DNA of 64,000 bases from assembly GCF_001307315.1 (NCBI RefSeq), contig NZ_LGUC01000001.1, positions 2,170,001 through 2,234,000 on the forward strand. Direction: 5' to 3'. The notes beneath the pieces are model-generated. The model saw only the letters and a program-made list of their open reading frames with translations, was not told the origin of the DNA and ran no database searches. The first letter of the stretch is position 1. Each line of letters begins with the position of its first letter. The DNA comes from Halolamina pelagica (GTDB taxonomy: Archaea; Halobacteriota; Halobacteria; Halobacteriales; Haloferacaceae). The translations under genes and the position numbers were made by a program. Positions 26,019 through 36,751 of the stretch are shown here, piece by piece.

Positions 26019-28255
26019 CTACCGTCCCAGGAGCCCGCGGAGCCGTTCGAGCGCCCCGCGGTCGCGCTTTCGCTCGGCCAACAGCACCGAGCAGTCCACA
26101 TCGTCGACCACGTCGGGGACCAGCGAACCGGTGAGCACTCGTGAGAGCACGCCCCGCTGGCTGGCACCCATGATCACCAGCGTGGCGTCCGCCGCGGCCG
26201 CCTCGATCGCGGTCTCGGCGTCTCCGGTCTCGACGCGGAGTTCGGCGTCGACGCCCTGGGCGTCGGCCCAGCCCTCCAGAAACTCGCGCCCCTCCCCCTC
26301 GTCGTCGGCGACGTGCAGCAGGGTGAGTTCGGAGCCGAACTCTCGCTGGAGCAGCTCGCCGATCTCGACGGAGAGCGCCGAATCCGGCCCGCCCGCGGTC
26401 GGAATCAACACGCGCTCGGGATCGAATCCGCGGTCCTTCAGCATCAGGAAGTCACAGGGGAGGTCGCTGGTGAGCTCGTCGACCGCGCCCTCGACACGGC
26501 TCCCGCTGTCGGGCCCCCAGCCCATGACGGCGAGATCCGCCTCGTGGTCGGCGGCGGCGTCGAACACCTCCTCGATCCCGCGGTGGGAGATGATGGTGTG
26601 GGTCTCCACGTCGACGCCGAACGTCTCCGCGTCGGCTTCGGCGTCGTCGAGCACGGAGCGGTGGTCCTCCTCGATCCGGCTCACGTGGTCGGCCGCATAG
26701 CTCAGCGAGGTCTGGTCGGGAACGGTGATGACGTGGACCGCGTCCACGATGCCGTCGCGCTGTTTGGCGATCGCGCTCGCGAGCGTGATGAGCTCCTGCT
26801 CGTGGGCCGGGTTCGCGAGCGGCACCATCACGCGGAACTGGGTATCACCCGTGGGCTGGACGCTCTCGACGGCGTCGACGGCGGCGTCGGGCATCTCCTC
26901 CTCTCGAGAGAGGATGTACTCGCTCAACAAGCCTTGCTTCTCGGTCTTGGTCCGGGCGTAGGCGAGATACCAGATCGCGGCGAACAGCACGATACCCCGC
27001 CGACGAGCCGGGGAACGGGTTCAATGTAGTAGATGAGCGCAAAGGAGAGCAGTCCGCCCACGATGGGGGTGAACGGGTACAGCGGCACCGTGAACGACGG
27101 CTCGTAGTCGATGGCGTCGGCCTCCCGCATCACCACCAGTGCGATGTTGAGCAGGCCGTAGATGACTAGATGAAGGAAGCTGCCAATGGACGCCAGCGTG
27201 TTGATGGGTGCCGCGACGATGAACAGGAGGATGAACGACCCAGTCAGCGCGATAGAGCGGTACGGCGTGCCGAAGCGCTCGTGGATCTCGTTGAGGTTCG
27301 GCGTCACGATGCGGTCTCGGCCCATCGCGAAGTTGATCCGCGAGGACGCCATGATCGACGCGTTCGCCGAGGACGCGGTCGCGAGCAGGCCACCGAACAG
27401 CATCGCGCCCGCGCCGATGGGGCCCATCAGCAGCCGTGCGACCTCGACGACCGCGATGTTGTTAGCCTCCGACTGGGTCTGGATGAAGCCGGGTTCGACT
27501 GCCGCACTCATCACGACCAGCACCAGCGCGTAGATGAGCGTCACGATGACCACCGAGCCGATTATCGCCCGCGGGAGGTTCTTCCCGGGCTCCTTGATCT
27601 CCTCGGCGACGCTAGTGATCTGGACGAAGCCGAGGTAGGAGACGAATATCAGCCCCGTCGTCTCCAACATCGGCGTCAGCCCCTTCGAGCCGGGAATGTT
27701 CGCCGGGGTCGCGCGTGTCGCGCCGTACACGGTGAACACGCTTAGGATCAACACCAACACGACGACGATAACGTTCTGCAGTCGCCCGGTCTCCTTGGCG
27801 CCGATGTAGTTGACGAGCACGAACAGCGTCGCCGCCAGCAGGCCGATGAACTTGATCCACGGCACGGTGACGCTGGCGACCACGAACCCGTCCGGGAGGC
27901 CCGCGATAGCGACGACGTACTCGCCGAATCCGACCATGTAGAACGCGCTGGCAAACGCCAGCCCGAGCCAGTTGGCCCACCCCGCGATCGAACCGAACAG
28001 CGGCCCCAGCGCCTCGTTGACGTAGAAGTACGCGCCGCCGGAGCGGGGCATCGCCGTCCCGAGCTCGCTCGCCGACAGCGCCGTGAACAGCGCGATCCCG
28101 CCGCCGAGAACGAACGAGATGATGGCGAACGAGCCCGCCCGAGTGATCGCCTCCCCTGGGAGGACGAAGATGCCGGCCCCGATCATCGTCCCGATGCCGA
28201 TGGTCAGCGCGGCCAGCGGGCCCAGGTCTTTCGCGAGTTCCTCGTCGCCGCTCAT
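26019..28255 (-). CDS. APC amino-acid permease fused to two universal stress domains (frame broken)
   Basis: Repaired length about 745 residues. Residues 1-440 form a 12-helix APC transporter: [15 protein letters not shown] at the start of helix 1 binds the substrate carboxylate and YFYVNEALG follows. The cytoplasmic part has two UspA-like domains: [20 protein letters not shown] (about 495) and [22 protein letters not shown] (about 635), the latter ending [24 protein letters not shown] with the GxxG-S ATP-binding pattern. The C run 26995-26998 lacks one base, at the junction after helix 12. A free UspA gene overlaps its start by 4 bp (ATGA). Confidence 0.88.
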
Positions 28256-28677
28256 CCGCTTCGGCCCGGGAGCGTGATCACCGGCCGGTCGGCGTCAGTC
28301 ACCAGCCGGAGCGTTCGATCGCCCGCGAGGAACTGCTCGAGCCGGCCACCTTTGCGTGGTTGGAATGCGATGGCGCTGGCCCCCATCTCGGCGGCGACGT
28401 CGACGATTCCCTCGACCACGTCCCGGCTGTACACCATCTCGGTCTCGGCCTCGGGAAACCGCTCGCGGAACGCGTCGAAGGCAGCCTCGGCGACCGACTC
28501 CGACTGTTCGACCGGCGTCTTGTCCGGGACGCCGCCACCCTTCTCGACGACGTGGACGACAGTCACTCGTTCGGGGTCGTACATCGCCAGCGCGACTGCA
28601 GTCTCGCGGGCGTCTTTTTCGGTTGCGACGGGAACGAGCAGGTGCGATAAAAGCGAGGCTGACGAGTCGTCTGTCAT
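28252..28677 (-). CDS. Universal stress protein, UspA type
   Basis: 141 residues, one Usp domain: [31 protein letters not shown] at the start and a C-terminal hydrophobic strand (PVITLPG). The glycine-rich ATP loop typical of ATP-binding members is weak ([18 protein letters not shown]). Coupled by ATGA to the permease-Usp fusion downstream, suggesting a regulatory subunit for transport. Confidence 0.85.
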   Translation of the reverse strand: MTDDSSASLLSHLLVPVATEKDARETAVALAMYDPERVTVVHVVEKGGGVPDKTPVEQSESVAEAAFDAFRERFPEAETEMVYSRDVVEGIVDVAAEMGASAIAFQPRKGGRLEQFLAGDRTLRLVTDADRPVITLPGRSG

Positions 28678-28777
28678 AGCGGGGGTTTGTCTCGCGTCCC
28701 GTTTAACCCTACCCTCTGCGGCCCACCGGATCGGAGACTCGAAGGGATGGCGGTCGAACCGAAAGCCGGCCGGAAAG

Positions 28778-28963
28778 CTATCGGATCTCGTCGAGCGAGA
28801 CCGCGCTGTCGAGGTCGGCAGTGACCCACTCGGTCGTCGACAGCTCCTCCCCCGGGAACAGCGTAACCTCGGCGGGGTCGTCGTCGTCGTCGTACCGACA
28901 GCTCAACCCGAAGTCGGGGTACGATCCCAGCAGCTCACCCGACGGCGTCTGTCGTACACTCAT
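28778..28963 (-). CDS. Small acidic protein of unknown function (DUF7511-like)
   Basis: 61 residues beginning [20 protein letters not shown], with [20 protein letters not shown] and ending AVSLDEIR. It resembles a short haloarchaeal family. It stands alone between 28678-28777 and 28964-29121, both without other features. Confidence 0.6.
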   Translation of the reverse strand: MSVRQTPSGELLGSYPDFGLSCRYDDDDDPAEVTLFPGEELSTTEWVTADLDSAVSLDEIR

Positions 28964-29121
28964 AGTTTCCTCGCCGGCGCGTGTGATCCGCGCCTCACCT
29001 CCCCGTAGTCGCAGTAGACGGATAAATGCTTCAGAACGAGATCGGGTGAATCGAACCCCATAATCGACGGAGTACGGACTGGTGGGGCTGGCTGTCGGGA
29101 GTAAGCGGTGCGGTCGCAGAC

Positions 29122-29364
29122 TCAGTCCGCGGTGGCGGTGACCGCCTCGGTCTCCGCCGTGTTCTCGTCGCCTTCGAGTTCGTCGGTGACGCCGTGAATC
29201 AACGCGAACACGGCCGCTTTGTGGTCAGTTTTCGAGCGGTGGATCGAGGTCGGCTGCACACCAAGCTCTCGGTACTCCTCGGAGACGGTCTCGCCCGCTG
29301 CGTCGAACTGGCTCTGAAGTTCGGCGAGAAGACCGTGCAGGTGGATGAGCTCCTGCTTCTTCAT
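29122..29364 (-). CDS. UPF0058 family protein
   Basis: 80 residues beginning MKKQELIHLHGLLAELQSQF, the signature of this archaeal family of unknown function, with HRSKTDHKAAVFALIHGVTD in the middle and an acidic tail. Start at ATG 29364; a TTG two codons earlier is not needed. Confidence 0.88.
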   Translation of the reverse strand: MKKQELIHLHGLLAELQSQFDAAGETVSEEYRELGVQPTSIHRSKTDHKAAVFALIHGVTDELEGDENTAETEAVTATAD

Positions 29365-29388
29365 GGACAATGGCTGTATCGGCCGGAG

Positions 29389-29399
29389 GGTTATAACCT
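29389..29399 (-). promoter_or_regulatory. TATA element of the UPF0058 gene
   Basis: On the minus strand the AT-rich GGTTATAACC lies about 25-35 bp before the ATG at 29364, fitting a leaderless transcript. The sequence GGTTATAACC is itself a perfect 10-bp palindrome. Confidence 0.55.
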
Positions 29400-29505
29400 T
29401 ACTCTGAGTCGGAGTACCAAGGCTCGTACGCGGTCCGTTCGACGCCTGCTCGTGGGTCCGGTGCCGAGGCCAACCGGTCCGTACGTGGCCGACCGGCGGC
29501 GACGA

Positions 29506-30195
29506 TCAGCCGGCGATCGACTCGACGAACGCCCGGATGCGGTCCTGGTTGTAGTAGCCGGCCACCGAGAGGACGGCGACGAGCGCCAGCAGCCCCAACG
29601 CCAGCCCGGCCCGGCCGTTCGCGAGTTCGTCACCCGCGTAAACGGTGAGCGCGTAGGAGGGGAGCCGGCCCAGCGCCATCACGGGGAGGAACGTCCGGAG
29701 CCGCCACGTCGTGAGCCCGCTCAGGAAACAGATCATGTCGTCAGGGAGGCCGGGCACGACGACGAACAGGAACAGCCCCGGCACCCCGATCCGCTCGACG
29801 AACCCGTCGAACCCGGCGACGATCTCCTCGTGGAACACGCGTTCGACGAACGGGCGACCGAACCGCTTGGCGAGTTGGAAGGCGATCGCGCTCCCGATCA
29901 GGACGCCGAGCAGACTGTACACCGTGCCGGCGACGGGCCCGAACAGGTACCCGCCCATGAGCGCGATCGCCTGGCCCGGGATCGGCGCCACGACGACCTG
30001 GACAGCCTGCACGATCACGAACGCCAGCGGTGCCAAGGGGCCGAACTCCGCGACCCACGCCCGCAGCGCGCGGGCGTCCATGAGGAACGGGAGATACTGG
30101 CGGACGGCCACGTAGAGGCCGACGAACCCCACGAGCACTCCGAGGAGGGCGAGCAGGGCTCGCCTGCGGTCGGCCGGCGACGAGAAGACGCGCAT
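29506..30195 (-). CDS. TVP38/TMEM64-family membrane protein
   Basis: 229 residues, about five to six membrane helices. The SNARE-associated (DedA/VTT) domain shows in VVVAPIPGQAIALMGGYLFGPVAGTVYSLLG and GVPGLFLFVVVPGLPDDMICFLSGLTTW. Members are lipid scramblases or transporters. It follows secY (86 bp) on the same strand, where other haloarchaea have adk, so adjacency to the translocon operon may be accidental. Confidence 0.88.
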   Translation of the reverse strand: MRVFSSPADRRRALLALLGVLVGFVGLYVAVRQYLPFLMDARALRAWVAEFGPLAPLAFVIVQAVQVVVAPIPGQAIALMGGYLFGPVAGTVYSLLGVLIGSAIAFQLAKRFGRPFVERVFHEEIVAGFDGFVERIGVPGLFLFVVVPGLPDDMICFLSGLTTWRLRTFLPVMALGRLPSYALTVYAGDELANGRAGLALGLLALVAVLSVAGYYNQDRIRAFVESIAG

Positions 30196-30281
30196 ACAGA
30201 CACGTCGCGGTAGGCGGTGTTGAATCTATCTCCGAACGTCGCGAGGCGGCGAAGAAGGAGTGCGCCGACTGTGGTGGCGCG

Positions 30282-31772
30282 TTACTCCGAACCGAACATC
30301 TGGCGCATCATCGGGTGCATCTCCATCAGCTGCTCCTCGGCGATCTCCTCGTACAGCTTGTACGTAATGGAGACCGTCAGCAGCAGCCCCGTCCCGGAGA
30401 CCTGCCCGATCGTGCCGAGCATGTTCGCCATCACCGCCAGCAGCCCGACGAGGGCGCCGCCGATGACGGTGACCTGTGGGATGTACCGCTCCATCACCTT
30501 CTCGATCACCTGCGGGTTGCGCCGGAAGCCGGGGATCTGCATCCCGGAGTTCTGGATCTGCTGGGCGGTGGCCTCCGGGCCCATCCCGGTGGTCTCCACC
30601 CAGAAGATCGCGAAGATCGCGCCGCCGACGATCATGAACGTCAGGTCGACGCCGATCCGGAGCATGACCTGCCACCAGTCGGCGGTGACGGTCGCGCCCA
30701 CGAACCACATCCACTCCTCGGGGCTCTGGATCGGTTTGAGGTACCAGAACAGCCCCTCGGTGACCTGGCCCTGATCGCCGTAATCACCTAGCCACGTCGG
30801 CATGCCGCTCCACTGACTGTGGAGGATCTGTCCGAGGAACTGCAGGTTCGCCTGCAGCGCACGGACGAGGATCATCGGCAGGACGCTCGCGTAGATGAGC
30901 TTCACGGGGAACTTCCCGCGGGCACCTTTCACACGTGCGTGCGAGAGGGGAATCTCCACGCGAACGCTCTCGGCGTAGACGACCACGACGAAGATCAGCA
31001 CCGTCGTGATCATCGCGAGGATCATCCCCTGGCCGAGGAAGATGGCGCTCAGGCCGTCACTCGTGAGCGGCGAGCCCGGCAGCTCGGTGCTCCCAGTGAG
31101 GATCCCGATCCAGACGGCGATGAAGCCGTCCGAGGAGGTCGGGGTGAGACCGCTCCAGGAGAACAGTCCGCCCACCAGTCGCTGGCTCACGCCGGCGATG
31201 ATGAACAGCCCGACCCCGGAGCCGACCCCCCACTTGCTCACGATCTCGTCCATGAACAGGAGCAGGATCCCGCCGACGGCGATCTGGGCGAAGATGATGC
31301 CCTCGACGCCACGGGTTCCGATCCCGAGCTGCTGGACCACCTGCGGGTCCGCGTTGAGCAGCGGGCTGGCGAACACCATCGGTGCGCCGGTCAGGACGAT
31401 CATCACGCCCACCAGCAGCTTCTGGAGCCCCTGGTAGAGCACCTGATCGCGCGGGTCGTTCTCGGTGTCGAGCCCGAGCAGGTCGGCGCCGCCGAGCAGT
31501 TGGAGCACGATCGACGCCGTCACGATCGGCCCGATCCCGAGCTGCAGGATCGAGCCGGACGCGCCGGCGAGGATCGAGCGGAACTGCCCGTAGAAGTCGC
31601 CGCCCTGGGTGGTGGTCTGGAGCCCGTACAGCGTGACGTTCGTTAGGAAGAAGTACATCACGAGGATGCCGGCGGTCCACAGCAGCTTCCGCTTGAAGGG
31701 CACGTGCCCCTCCGGCCGCGCGACCGTGGGCATCCGCGTGAGCACCGGTTCGGCGGTCTCCTTCCAGCTCAT
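30282..31772 (-). CDS. secY: Protein translocase subunit SecY
   Basis: 496-residue pore of the Sec translocon with ten membrane helices. The N-terminal GHVPFKRKLLWTAGILVMYFFLTNVTLYG, the plug-containing FRSILAGASGSILQLGIGPIVTASIVLQLL and the cytoplasmic loop with LSHARVKGARGKFPVKLIYASVLPMI are all present. It ends the spc-type ribosomal run, 2 bp after rplO. Confidence 0.96.
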   Translation of the reverse strand: MSWKETAEPVLTRMPTVARPEGHVPFKRKLLWTAGILVMYFFLTNVTLYGLQTTTQGGDFYGQFRSILAGASGSILQLGIGPIVTASIVLQLLGGADLLGLDTENDPRDQVLYQGLQKLLVGVMIVLTGAPMVFASPLLNADPQVVQQLGIGTRGVEGIIFAQIAVGGILLLFMDEIVSKWGVGSGVGLFIIAGVSQRLVGGLFSWSGLTPTSSDGFIAVWIGILTGSTELPGSPLTSDGLSAIFLGQGMILAMITTVLIFVVVVYAESVRVEIPLSHARVKGARGKFPVKLIYASVLPMILVRALQANLQFLGQILHSQWSGMPTWLGDYGDQGQVTEGLFWYLKPIQSPEEWMWFVGATVTADWWQVMLRIGVDLTFMIVGGAIFAIFWVETTGMGPEATAQQIQNSGMQIPGFRRNPQVIEKVMERYIPQVTVIGGALVGLLAVMANMLGTIGQVSGTGLLLTVSITYKLYEEIAEEQLMEMHPMMRQMFGSE

Positions 31773-31774
31773 GG

Positions 31775-32272
31775 TTAGTCCTCGCTCTCGTCGTCAGCGG
31801 CCTGCTCGGCCTCCCGCTCGGCGCGCTCCTGGGCGCGCTCGGAGACGGTGGTCGAGCCGCCGGCGTCCTCGATGAGTTCGGTCGCGGCGTCGCTGAAGTC
31901 GTCGGCGGTGACGTGCAGCTCCTGGCGGACCTGCCCGTTGCCGAGCACCTTCACCACGTCGGCCTCCCAGCCGTCCTCGGCGACGTCGCGCGCGTCGATC
32001 GTGTAGGCGCCGTCGTCGTTCTCGGCGACGCCCTCGGCCGCCAGCAGCGCGGCGTCCTCGTCGATCTTCTGGACGCGTACCTCGGCGACGTTGTCCTGTA
32101 CCTCATCGGGCTGGGTGAAGCCGTGCTTCGCCCAGGGCCCGTAGTGGTGCATCTCGTGTTTGCGGCTCCCGGCTTTGCCGCGGCCGCCACGGTGACCGGC
32201 GCCGCGCCGGTTCTTGTGGCTACCGCCGCCGTGCGTGCGGGATCCGCGCTGTCGTCGTTTCTTGCTCGTCAT
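31775..32272 (-). CDS. rplO: 50S ribosomal protein L15
   Basis: 165 residues. The Gly/Arg-rich N-terminus (KKRRQRGSRTHGGGSHKNRRGAGHRGGRGKAGSRKHEMHHYG) snakes through 23S rRNA. The C-terminal domain carries VLGNGQVRQELHVTADDFS, the KxLG-type L15 core, and an acidic tail follows. ATG and the rpmD stop share one base. Confidence 0.95.
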   Translation of the reverse strand: MTSKKRRQRGSRTHGGGSHKNRRGAGHRGGRGKAGSRKHEMHHYGPWAKHGFTQPDEVQDNVAEVRVQKIDEDAALLAAEGVAENDDGAYTIDARDVAEDGWEADVVKVLGNGQVRQELHVTADDFSDAATELIEDAGGSTTVSERAQERAEREAEQAADDESED

Positions 32273-32730
32273 TATCGCATCGCCTCCAGGAGCGGGTCGA
32301 TGTCCTCGTGGGGACCGAGTTCACCGCCCGTGCTGTCGGGGTGCTTGATGCCGTCGTGGCCGCCGCGTGGCGGGTGGAGTCGCAGCGTCGGGGAGATGTT
32401 CTGCTCGCGCAGCGTCGTCTCCTCCTCGAGCAGCGCCTCGGCGAGCGCCTCGAAGCTGTCGTAGTCGGTCTCCTCGGCGAGGTACGCCTCGTCGACGGCG
32501 GCGTCGGCGTCGAGCGCGTCCGCACGCTTCTCGAGCACGACCGCCAGCGTCTCCGCGGACGGCTCGCCGTGGGCGACGAAGTCGTTGACCTTCGCCACCA
32601 TCCCGTCGTACGTGTCCGTCTCGGGGACGAGCGCCGCGTGGTTGACGCGGCCGAGGTTGAGCATGTCGAGCGTGTCGCGCTGCCCGGCGGTCATGTCGAC
32701 CTCGCCGCGCAGTTGGACGATCGCCCGCAT
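32272..32730 (-). CDS. rpmD: 50S ribosomal protein L30
   Basis: 152 residues, the long archaeal/eukaryotic form (L7-like): AIVQLRGEVDMTAGQRDTLDMLNLGRVNHAALV at the N-terminus and LRLHPPRGGHDGIKHPDSTGGELG at the end. It begins at the base where rpsE stops. Confidence 0.95.
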   Translation of the reverse strand: MRAIVQLRGEVDMTAGQRDTLDMLNLGRVNHAALVPETDTYDGMVAKVNDFVAHGEPSAETLAVVLEKRADALDADAAVDEAYLAEETDYDSFEALAEALLEEETTLREQNISPTLRLHPPRGGHDGIKHPDSTGGELGPHEDIDPLLEAMR

Positions 32731-33383
32731 CAGTTGCTCACCCCGTCCTCGGCCTCGCGCTGGACGCGTCGCGCGCGGTCAGGCGTCCGTGCCTGCGAGG
32801 CGTTCTCGAGCGCGTTGAACGTCGCTTTCGCGAGGTTGACCGTCGTCCGGGTGTTGCCGTTGGACTGGGTCCAGGCGTCCTGGATCCCGGCCAGTTCGAG
32901 GATGTTCCGGACGGTCTCGGCGCCGGCCAGCCCGAGCCCCTGCGGGGCCGGGATGACCGAGACCTCGACGGAGCCGGCCTTCCCCTCGGCCTTCCGGGTC
33001 AGCGAGTTCACGCCGCCGGCCTGGTCCTCCCAGGAGCCCGAGCCGCGGTCGACGCTGATCACGTTCAGCTTGGCCACCTCGATGGCCTTCTGGATCGCGC
33101 CGCCGACCTGGTCGTCGCGGCCCTCGGCGTAGCCGAGGTAGCCGTCGCGGTTGCCCACGACGACGACACAGCGGAACTTCACCCGCCGGCCGGAGTCGGT
33201 CATGCGCTGGACCATGTTGATGTCCAGTACCTCGTCCTCCATGCCGGGGAGGAGCTGGTCCACGATCTCGTGCTCCTTCAGCGGGAGCCCGGACTCCAGC
33301 GCCTCCTCCATGGAGGAGATCTCTCCTTCCTGCACTTTCTTGCCGAGCCGGGTAACCGGCTCCCAGCCGTCGTTATGGCTCAT
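32730..33383 (-). CDS. rpsE: 30S ribosomal protein S5
   Basis: 217 residues. The double-stranded-RNA-binding part is [33 protein letters not shown], and the C-terminal domain has [41 protein letters not shown]5 guards decoding accuracy. It overlaps rplR by 4 bp. Confidence 0.96.
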   Translation of the reverse strand: MSHNDGWEPVTRLGKKVQEGEISSMEEALESGLPLKEHEIVDQLLPGMEDEVLDINMVQRMTDSGRRVKFRCVVVVGNRDGYLGYAEGRDDQVGGAIQKAIEVAKLNVISVDRGSGSWEDQAGGVNSLTRKAEGKAGSVEVSVIPAPQGLGLAGAETVRNILELAGIQDAWTQSNGNTRTTVNLAKATFNALENASQARTPDRARRVQREAEDGVSN

Positions 33384-33937
33384 TCGTAGTCCTCCTGGAG
33401 CGCCTCACGCACGTCGTCGAAGTGCGCCGGCAGCTCCGTGGCGTCGAACTCCCCGCTGTAGAGGTCGCCGTCGACCTGTTCGGCGTACTCGGCGATGTGC
33501 TCGCCGCGGTTTCGCGACCAGTCCGCCAGCACGCTGTCGCTGTGGGGGATTTCGAGCCCTGCGTCGATTGCACCTTCCTGTACTGCGAACACCTTGTTGC
33601 CGGGCGTCGCCGTGTTGAGACCCAGGTCGAGCACGGCCTCGGAGAGGCCGGCGTCGACGGCTCGCAGACCGGCGAGGAAGCCCGTCAGGTACGCGCTCGG
33701 GAGATTGCCCGTGGGGGCCTCCCAGCCGTACTCCGACAGGTCCTCGCTGGACGCTGCGGCGTGGATCTCGTCGCCGTCGGGTCCGGGACTCGCCAGCTGC
33801 GCCCTGACGTGCTTGTTGCTCACCCGGGCGACCAGGCGAGGCTTGCCGGATTTCAGCAGGCGCAACCGCTGATGGTAGTCCGTCCGGACCTCACGGCGAC
33901 GACGCATCGGCACCTTGTATCGTGGTCCTGTTGCCAT
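33380..33937 (-). CDS. rplR: 50S ribosomal protein L18
   Basis: 185-residue 5S rRNA-binding protein. It begins [74 protein letters not shown] is the archaeal core and [18 protein letters not shown] follows. The ATG at 33937 overlaps the rpl19e stop by one base. Confidence 0.95.
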   Translation of the reverse strand: MATGPRYKVPMRRRREVRTDYHQRLRLLKSGKPRLVARVSNKHVRAQLASPGPDGDEIHAAASSEDLSEYGWEAPTGNLPSAYLTGFLAGLRAVDAGLSEAVLDLGLNTATPGNKVFAVQEGAIDAGLEIPHSDSVLADWSRNRGEHIAEYAEQVDGDLYSGEFDATELPAHFDDVREALQEDYE

Positions 33938-34404
33938 TAGTCGTCGCCTCCGATCTCGACGTCGTAGTTGTTCTCCGCGAAGGCCTCGAGACGAGCGACG
34001 CTGTCGAACTCGCCACCGCTGGCCTTGTTGTAGAGCTCGCGGTACTGGGAGGCGTCGAGAACCTCCTCGTCGTCGCGAAGCTCCTTGAGTCGGGCGCGCT
34101 GGGCGCGGATCCGGCTGACCCACTCGTCCTTGCTGTCCCGTCGCGCGCCGGCTTTCCCCTTCCGGGAGCCAGCGCCGGTTCGGTGCCCGTAGTCGCGCTT
34201 CGCCTGCCGCTCGCGGGCGCGACCGCGGGAGTTGGACTTCGCGTCCTCGGCGCGGATGGTTCCGTCCGCGATCAGATCGCGGATGTCCTCGCGGGTGATC
34301 GCGTCCGCGAGCTCGTCCTGTGCCTCCGGGTCGAACCAGACGCGGTTCTCGCCCACGTCCAGCTCTTCGGCTGCGAGTCGCTTCTGTGCGCTCAGATCCG
34401 TCAT
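33937..34404 (-). CDS. rpl19e: 50S ribosomal protein L19e
   Basis: 155 residues, archaeal/eukaryotic specific. [30 protein letters not shown] leads, with a basic helix [28 protein letters not shown] in the middle and [37 protein letters not shown] at the end. Overlaps rpl32e by 4 bp. Confidence 0.96.
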   Translation of the reverse strand: MTDLSAQKRLAAEELDVGENRVWFDPEAQDELADAITREDIRDLIADGTIRAEDAKSNSRGRARERQAKRDYGHRTGAGSRKGKAGARRDSKDEWVSRIRAQRARLKELRDDEEVLDASQYRELYNKASGGEFDSVARLEAFAENNYDVEIGGDD

Positions 34405-35108
34405 TCCTCTACCTCCACTTCGACGTAGGTCGGGTTGAGGACGCGAATGCCGGCGTCCTCACACTCCTCTTCGATGCGCTCGCGCTTGCGGGCGCCGACC
34501 TTCGAGGCGATACGGACCGCCTCGGTGTCGCCGTCGACGCCGTCGAGGTCGTCGACGTTGTGGACGTACACTTCCTCGAAGCCGCTGGGGTGCAGGCCAC
34601 GGGCGGCCGTCGGCGAGCGGAAGCCCGCCTGGACTGTGTCGCCCTTGCCCTTGATGCCGCGTCGCTGCTTCGAGAGGCCGCCAGTCGGGCGTCGCCACGA
34701 GGTGGGGACGCGCTTTTTCTTGTGGTAGTCCTGGCGGTTGAACTGCGGCTTGCCCTCGCGGTGCTTCTGTGCGAGTGCGGCCGCGGTGTCGTCGTCCAGG
34801 TCGGGCGTCTTGTCGGCGTGACCGCGAGGCTGGAGTTCGGTTTCGACCGCCTCCTCGTCGGCTTCGGCCGCTTCCTCGCTCTCGTCCTCGATCTCGGCCT
34901 CGGTCTCCTCTTCGACTTCGAGACCTCCGACGTCGGCCTTGATACGGGCGGCGAGCGCGTTCCCGACGCCGTCGACCTCCGCGAGTTCGGACTGGGAGGC
35001 AGCCTTGAGGTCCTCGACGGAGTCGTAGCCGGCCTCGGCGAGCGTCTCGGCCTTCGAGGGGCCGACGCCGCTGATGTCCTCGATCTCCTGGGGTTCGTCG
35101 TCAGCCAT
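34401..35108 (-). CDS. rpl32e: 50S ribosomal protein L32e with helix-hairpin-helix N-domain
   Basis: 235 residues. Residues 1-70 are a helix-hairpin-helix domain ([20 protein letters not shown], then [17 protein letters not shown]), followed by a Glu-rich linker. The L32e core runs from about 110 ([32 protein letters not shown]) to the end. The N-terminal extension is known in haloarchaeal L32e. Stop and the rplF start are adjacent. Confidence 0.95.
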   Translation of the reverse strand: MADDEPQEIEDISGVGPSKAETLAEAGYDSVEDLKAASQSELAEVDGVGNALAARIKADVGGLEVEEETEAEIEDESEEAAEADEEAVETELQPRGHADKTPDLDDDTAAALAQKHREGKPQFNRQDYHKKKRVPTSWRRPTGGLSKQRRGIKGKGDTVQAGFRSPTAARGLHPSGFEEVYVHNVDDLDGVDGDTEAVRIASKVGARKRERIEEECEDAGIRVLNPTYVEVEVEE

Positions 35109-35644
35109 CAGGCATCACCCGTGGGTTTCTGCGTGATGTACACGCCGTCCTGGAAGACGCGGTTGTCCTTGTCGCTCACGCGAGTGAGCTGTTCGATGTC
35201 GGCGGCAGTCTGGCCAACGGCCTCCTTGTCGGAGCCCGAGAGCGTGATCTGCTCGCCGTCGATCTCGACCTGCGTGTCGCCCCGGATCGGCGTCCGCCGC
35301 GGGGCGCGCTCGCCGAGGAAGTTCTCGATGACGACCTCCTCGCCCTGCACTTCCACCTGCATCGGGAAGTGGGCGTAGAAGACCTCCATCTCGTAGGTCC
35401 ATCCCTCGGTCACGCCGTGGAACATGTTCCGAACGTGGCTCTCGAAGGTGCCGACCGTCGCGCGGGTCTTCGCGTCCCCCTCCTCGGGGGCCTCGATGAC
35501 CACGGTGCCGTCCTCGACGCTCACGTCCACGTCGGGGTACCAGAGGCGTCGGGTGACCGAGCCGTTGGGACCCTCGACGGTGAGGTCGAGGTGGTCGAGC
35601 TCCGCGGAGACGTCGTCCGGGATTGTGAGTTCTGTTCTGCTCAT
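35108..35644 (-). CDS. rplF: 50S ribosomal protein L6
   Basis: 178 residues with the two L6 repeats: [31 protein letters not shown] and the second, [24 protein letters not shown], ending ITQKPTGDA. It supports the factor-binding site of the large subunit. Overlaps the rpsH stop by one base at ATGA. Confidence 0.95.
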   Translation of the reverse strand: MSRTELTIPDDVSAELDHLDLTVEGPNGSVTRRLWYPDVDVSVEDGTVVIEAPEEGDAKTRATVGTFESHVRNMFHGVTEGWTYEMEVFYAHFPMQVEVQGEEVVIENFLGERAPRRTPIRGDTQVEIDGEQITLSGSDKEAVGQTAADIEQLTRVSDKDNRVFQDGVYITQKPTGDA

Positions 35645-36036
35645 CAGTAGACGTATGCGATGACTTGGCCACCGATGCCCTTCTCGCGGGCCTCGTAGTG
35701 GCTCATGACGCCGTGGCTGGTCGTGACGATGAGCGACCCGTAGTCTCGGGCCGGGAGGAACCGCTTCTCCCACTGCTCGTACTCGTCAGCGCCGACCGAG
35801 TAGCGGGGCTTGACCGCCCCGCAGTCGTTGATGGCGCCACTCAGTTCGACCTCGAACTTGCCCGATCGGCCGTCGTCGACGAACTCGAAGCCGCCGATGT
35901 ACCCGCGGTCGTAGAAGACCTCGAGGATGCTGCCGATCACGTTCGAGGCGGGTGCTACCGTGTGGTCGAGGTGCCCGACGCTCTCGGCGTTGTCGATGCC
36001 GGAGAGGGCACTCACCAGTGGGTCGTTTCCTGCCAT
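35644..36036 (-). CDS. rpsH: 30S ribosomal protein S8
   Basis: 130 residues: [49 protein letters not shown] opens it, and [30 protein letters not shown] closes it with the STSxG-type rRNA-binding motif in its archaeal form. Start ATG 36036, 2 bp after rps14. Confidence 0.96.
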   Translation of the reverse strand: MAGNDPLVSALSGIDNAESVGHLDHTVAPASNVIGSILEVFYDRGYIGGFEFVDDGRSGKFEVELSGAINDCGAVKPRYSVGADEYEQWEKRFLPARDYGSLIVTTSHGVMSHYEAREKGIGGQVIAYVY

Positions 36037-36038
36037 AG

Positions 36039-36230
36039 TTATCGATACTTCCGGAAGCCCATGCTGCGGGCGATCTCTCGGAAACACTGTCGGCAGACGA
36101 AAACGCCGTACTTGCTCACCAGGCCCTCGGTGCGCTCGCAGCGGCGGCACTGCCGCTCCTGCGTGCTGCCCTGGGTGGCGTGCTCGCCGGTCTCTTCGTT
36201 GCCGGTGTGTTCGCCGTCTAGTTCACTCAT
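36039..36230 (-). CDS. rps14: 30S ribosomal protein S14 (zinc form)
   Basis: 63 residues. An acidic N-terminal tail of about 25 residues precedes the core [36 protein letters not shown], whose CxxC pairs bind zinc. Overlaps rplE by 4 bp. Confidence 0.95.
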   Translation of the reverse strand: MSELDGEHTGNEETGEHATQGSTQERQCRRCERTEGLVSKYGVFVCRQCFREIARSMGFRKYR

Positions 36231-36751
36231 TCGTCGATCTCCACGTCGAACTCGTTCTCGAGGAACGCGATGGCGTCCTCGGCGGTCATGCGGTGCTTGT
36301 CGGGGATCGACCGCGTCACCTGATCGCGCTTGGCGACACGGTAACCCGGACGGACCAGCGTGACGGTCACGTCGAGCCCGTAGATCCCGGTGTTGGGGTC
36401 GTACTCCTGGCTCGGGAACGCGGTGTGCTCGTCGACGCCGAAGCTGACGTTGCCGGCGTCGTCGAACTGCGAGGCGCTGATGTCCGCGAGCGGGAGCGCA
36501 GTCTCGAGGAACGCTTCCGCGTCCTCGTTCCGGAGCGTGACCTTCGTGCCGATCGGGTCACCCTGCCGGATGTTGAACGCCTGCACCGTTCGCTTGGCGC
36601 TGGTCCGGACCGACTGCTGGCCCGTGATCTCCTCGATGATCTCCTCGGCGTTCCCGAGGTCGCGCCCGCCCTGCCCGACGCCCATGTGGACGACGACCTT
36701 CTCGATGGACGGCTCGCGCATCGGGTGGAACTCCGACTCGGCCTCACTCAT
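36227..36751 (-). CDS. rplE: 50S ribosomal protein L5
   Basis: 174 residues from ATG 36751 ([19 protein letters not shown]); an ATG two codons earlier (36757) is the alternative. The core [29 protein letters not shown] and [21 protein letters not shown] bind 5S rRNA and contact the P-site tRNA. The chosen start overlaps the repaired rps4e stop in GATGAGTGA. Confidence 0.94.
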   Translation of the reverse strand: MSEAESEFHPMREPSIEKVVVHMGVGQGGRDLGNAEEIIEEITGQQSVRTSAKRTVQAFNIRQGDPIGTKVTLRNEDAEAFLETALPLADISASQFDDAGNVSFGVDEHTAFPSQEYDPNTGIYGLDVTVTLVRPGYRVAKRDQVTRSIPDKHRMTAEDAIAFLENEFDVEIDE

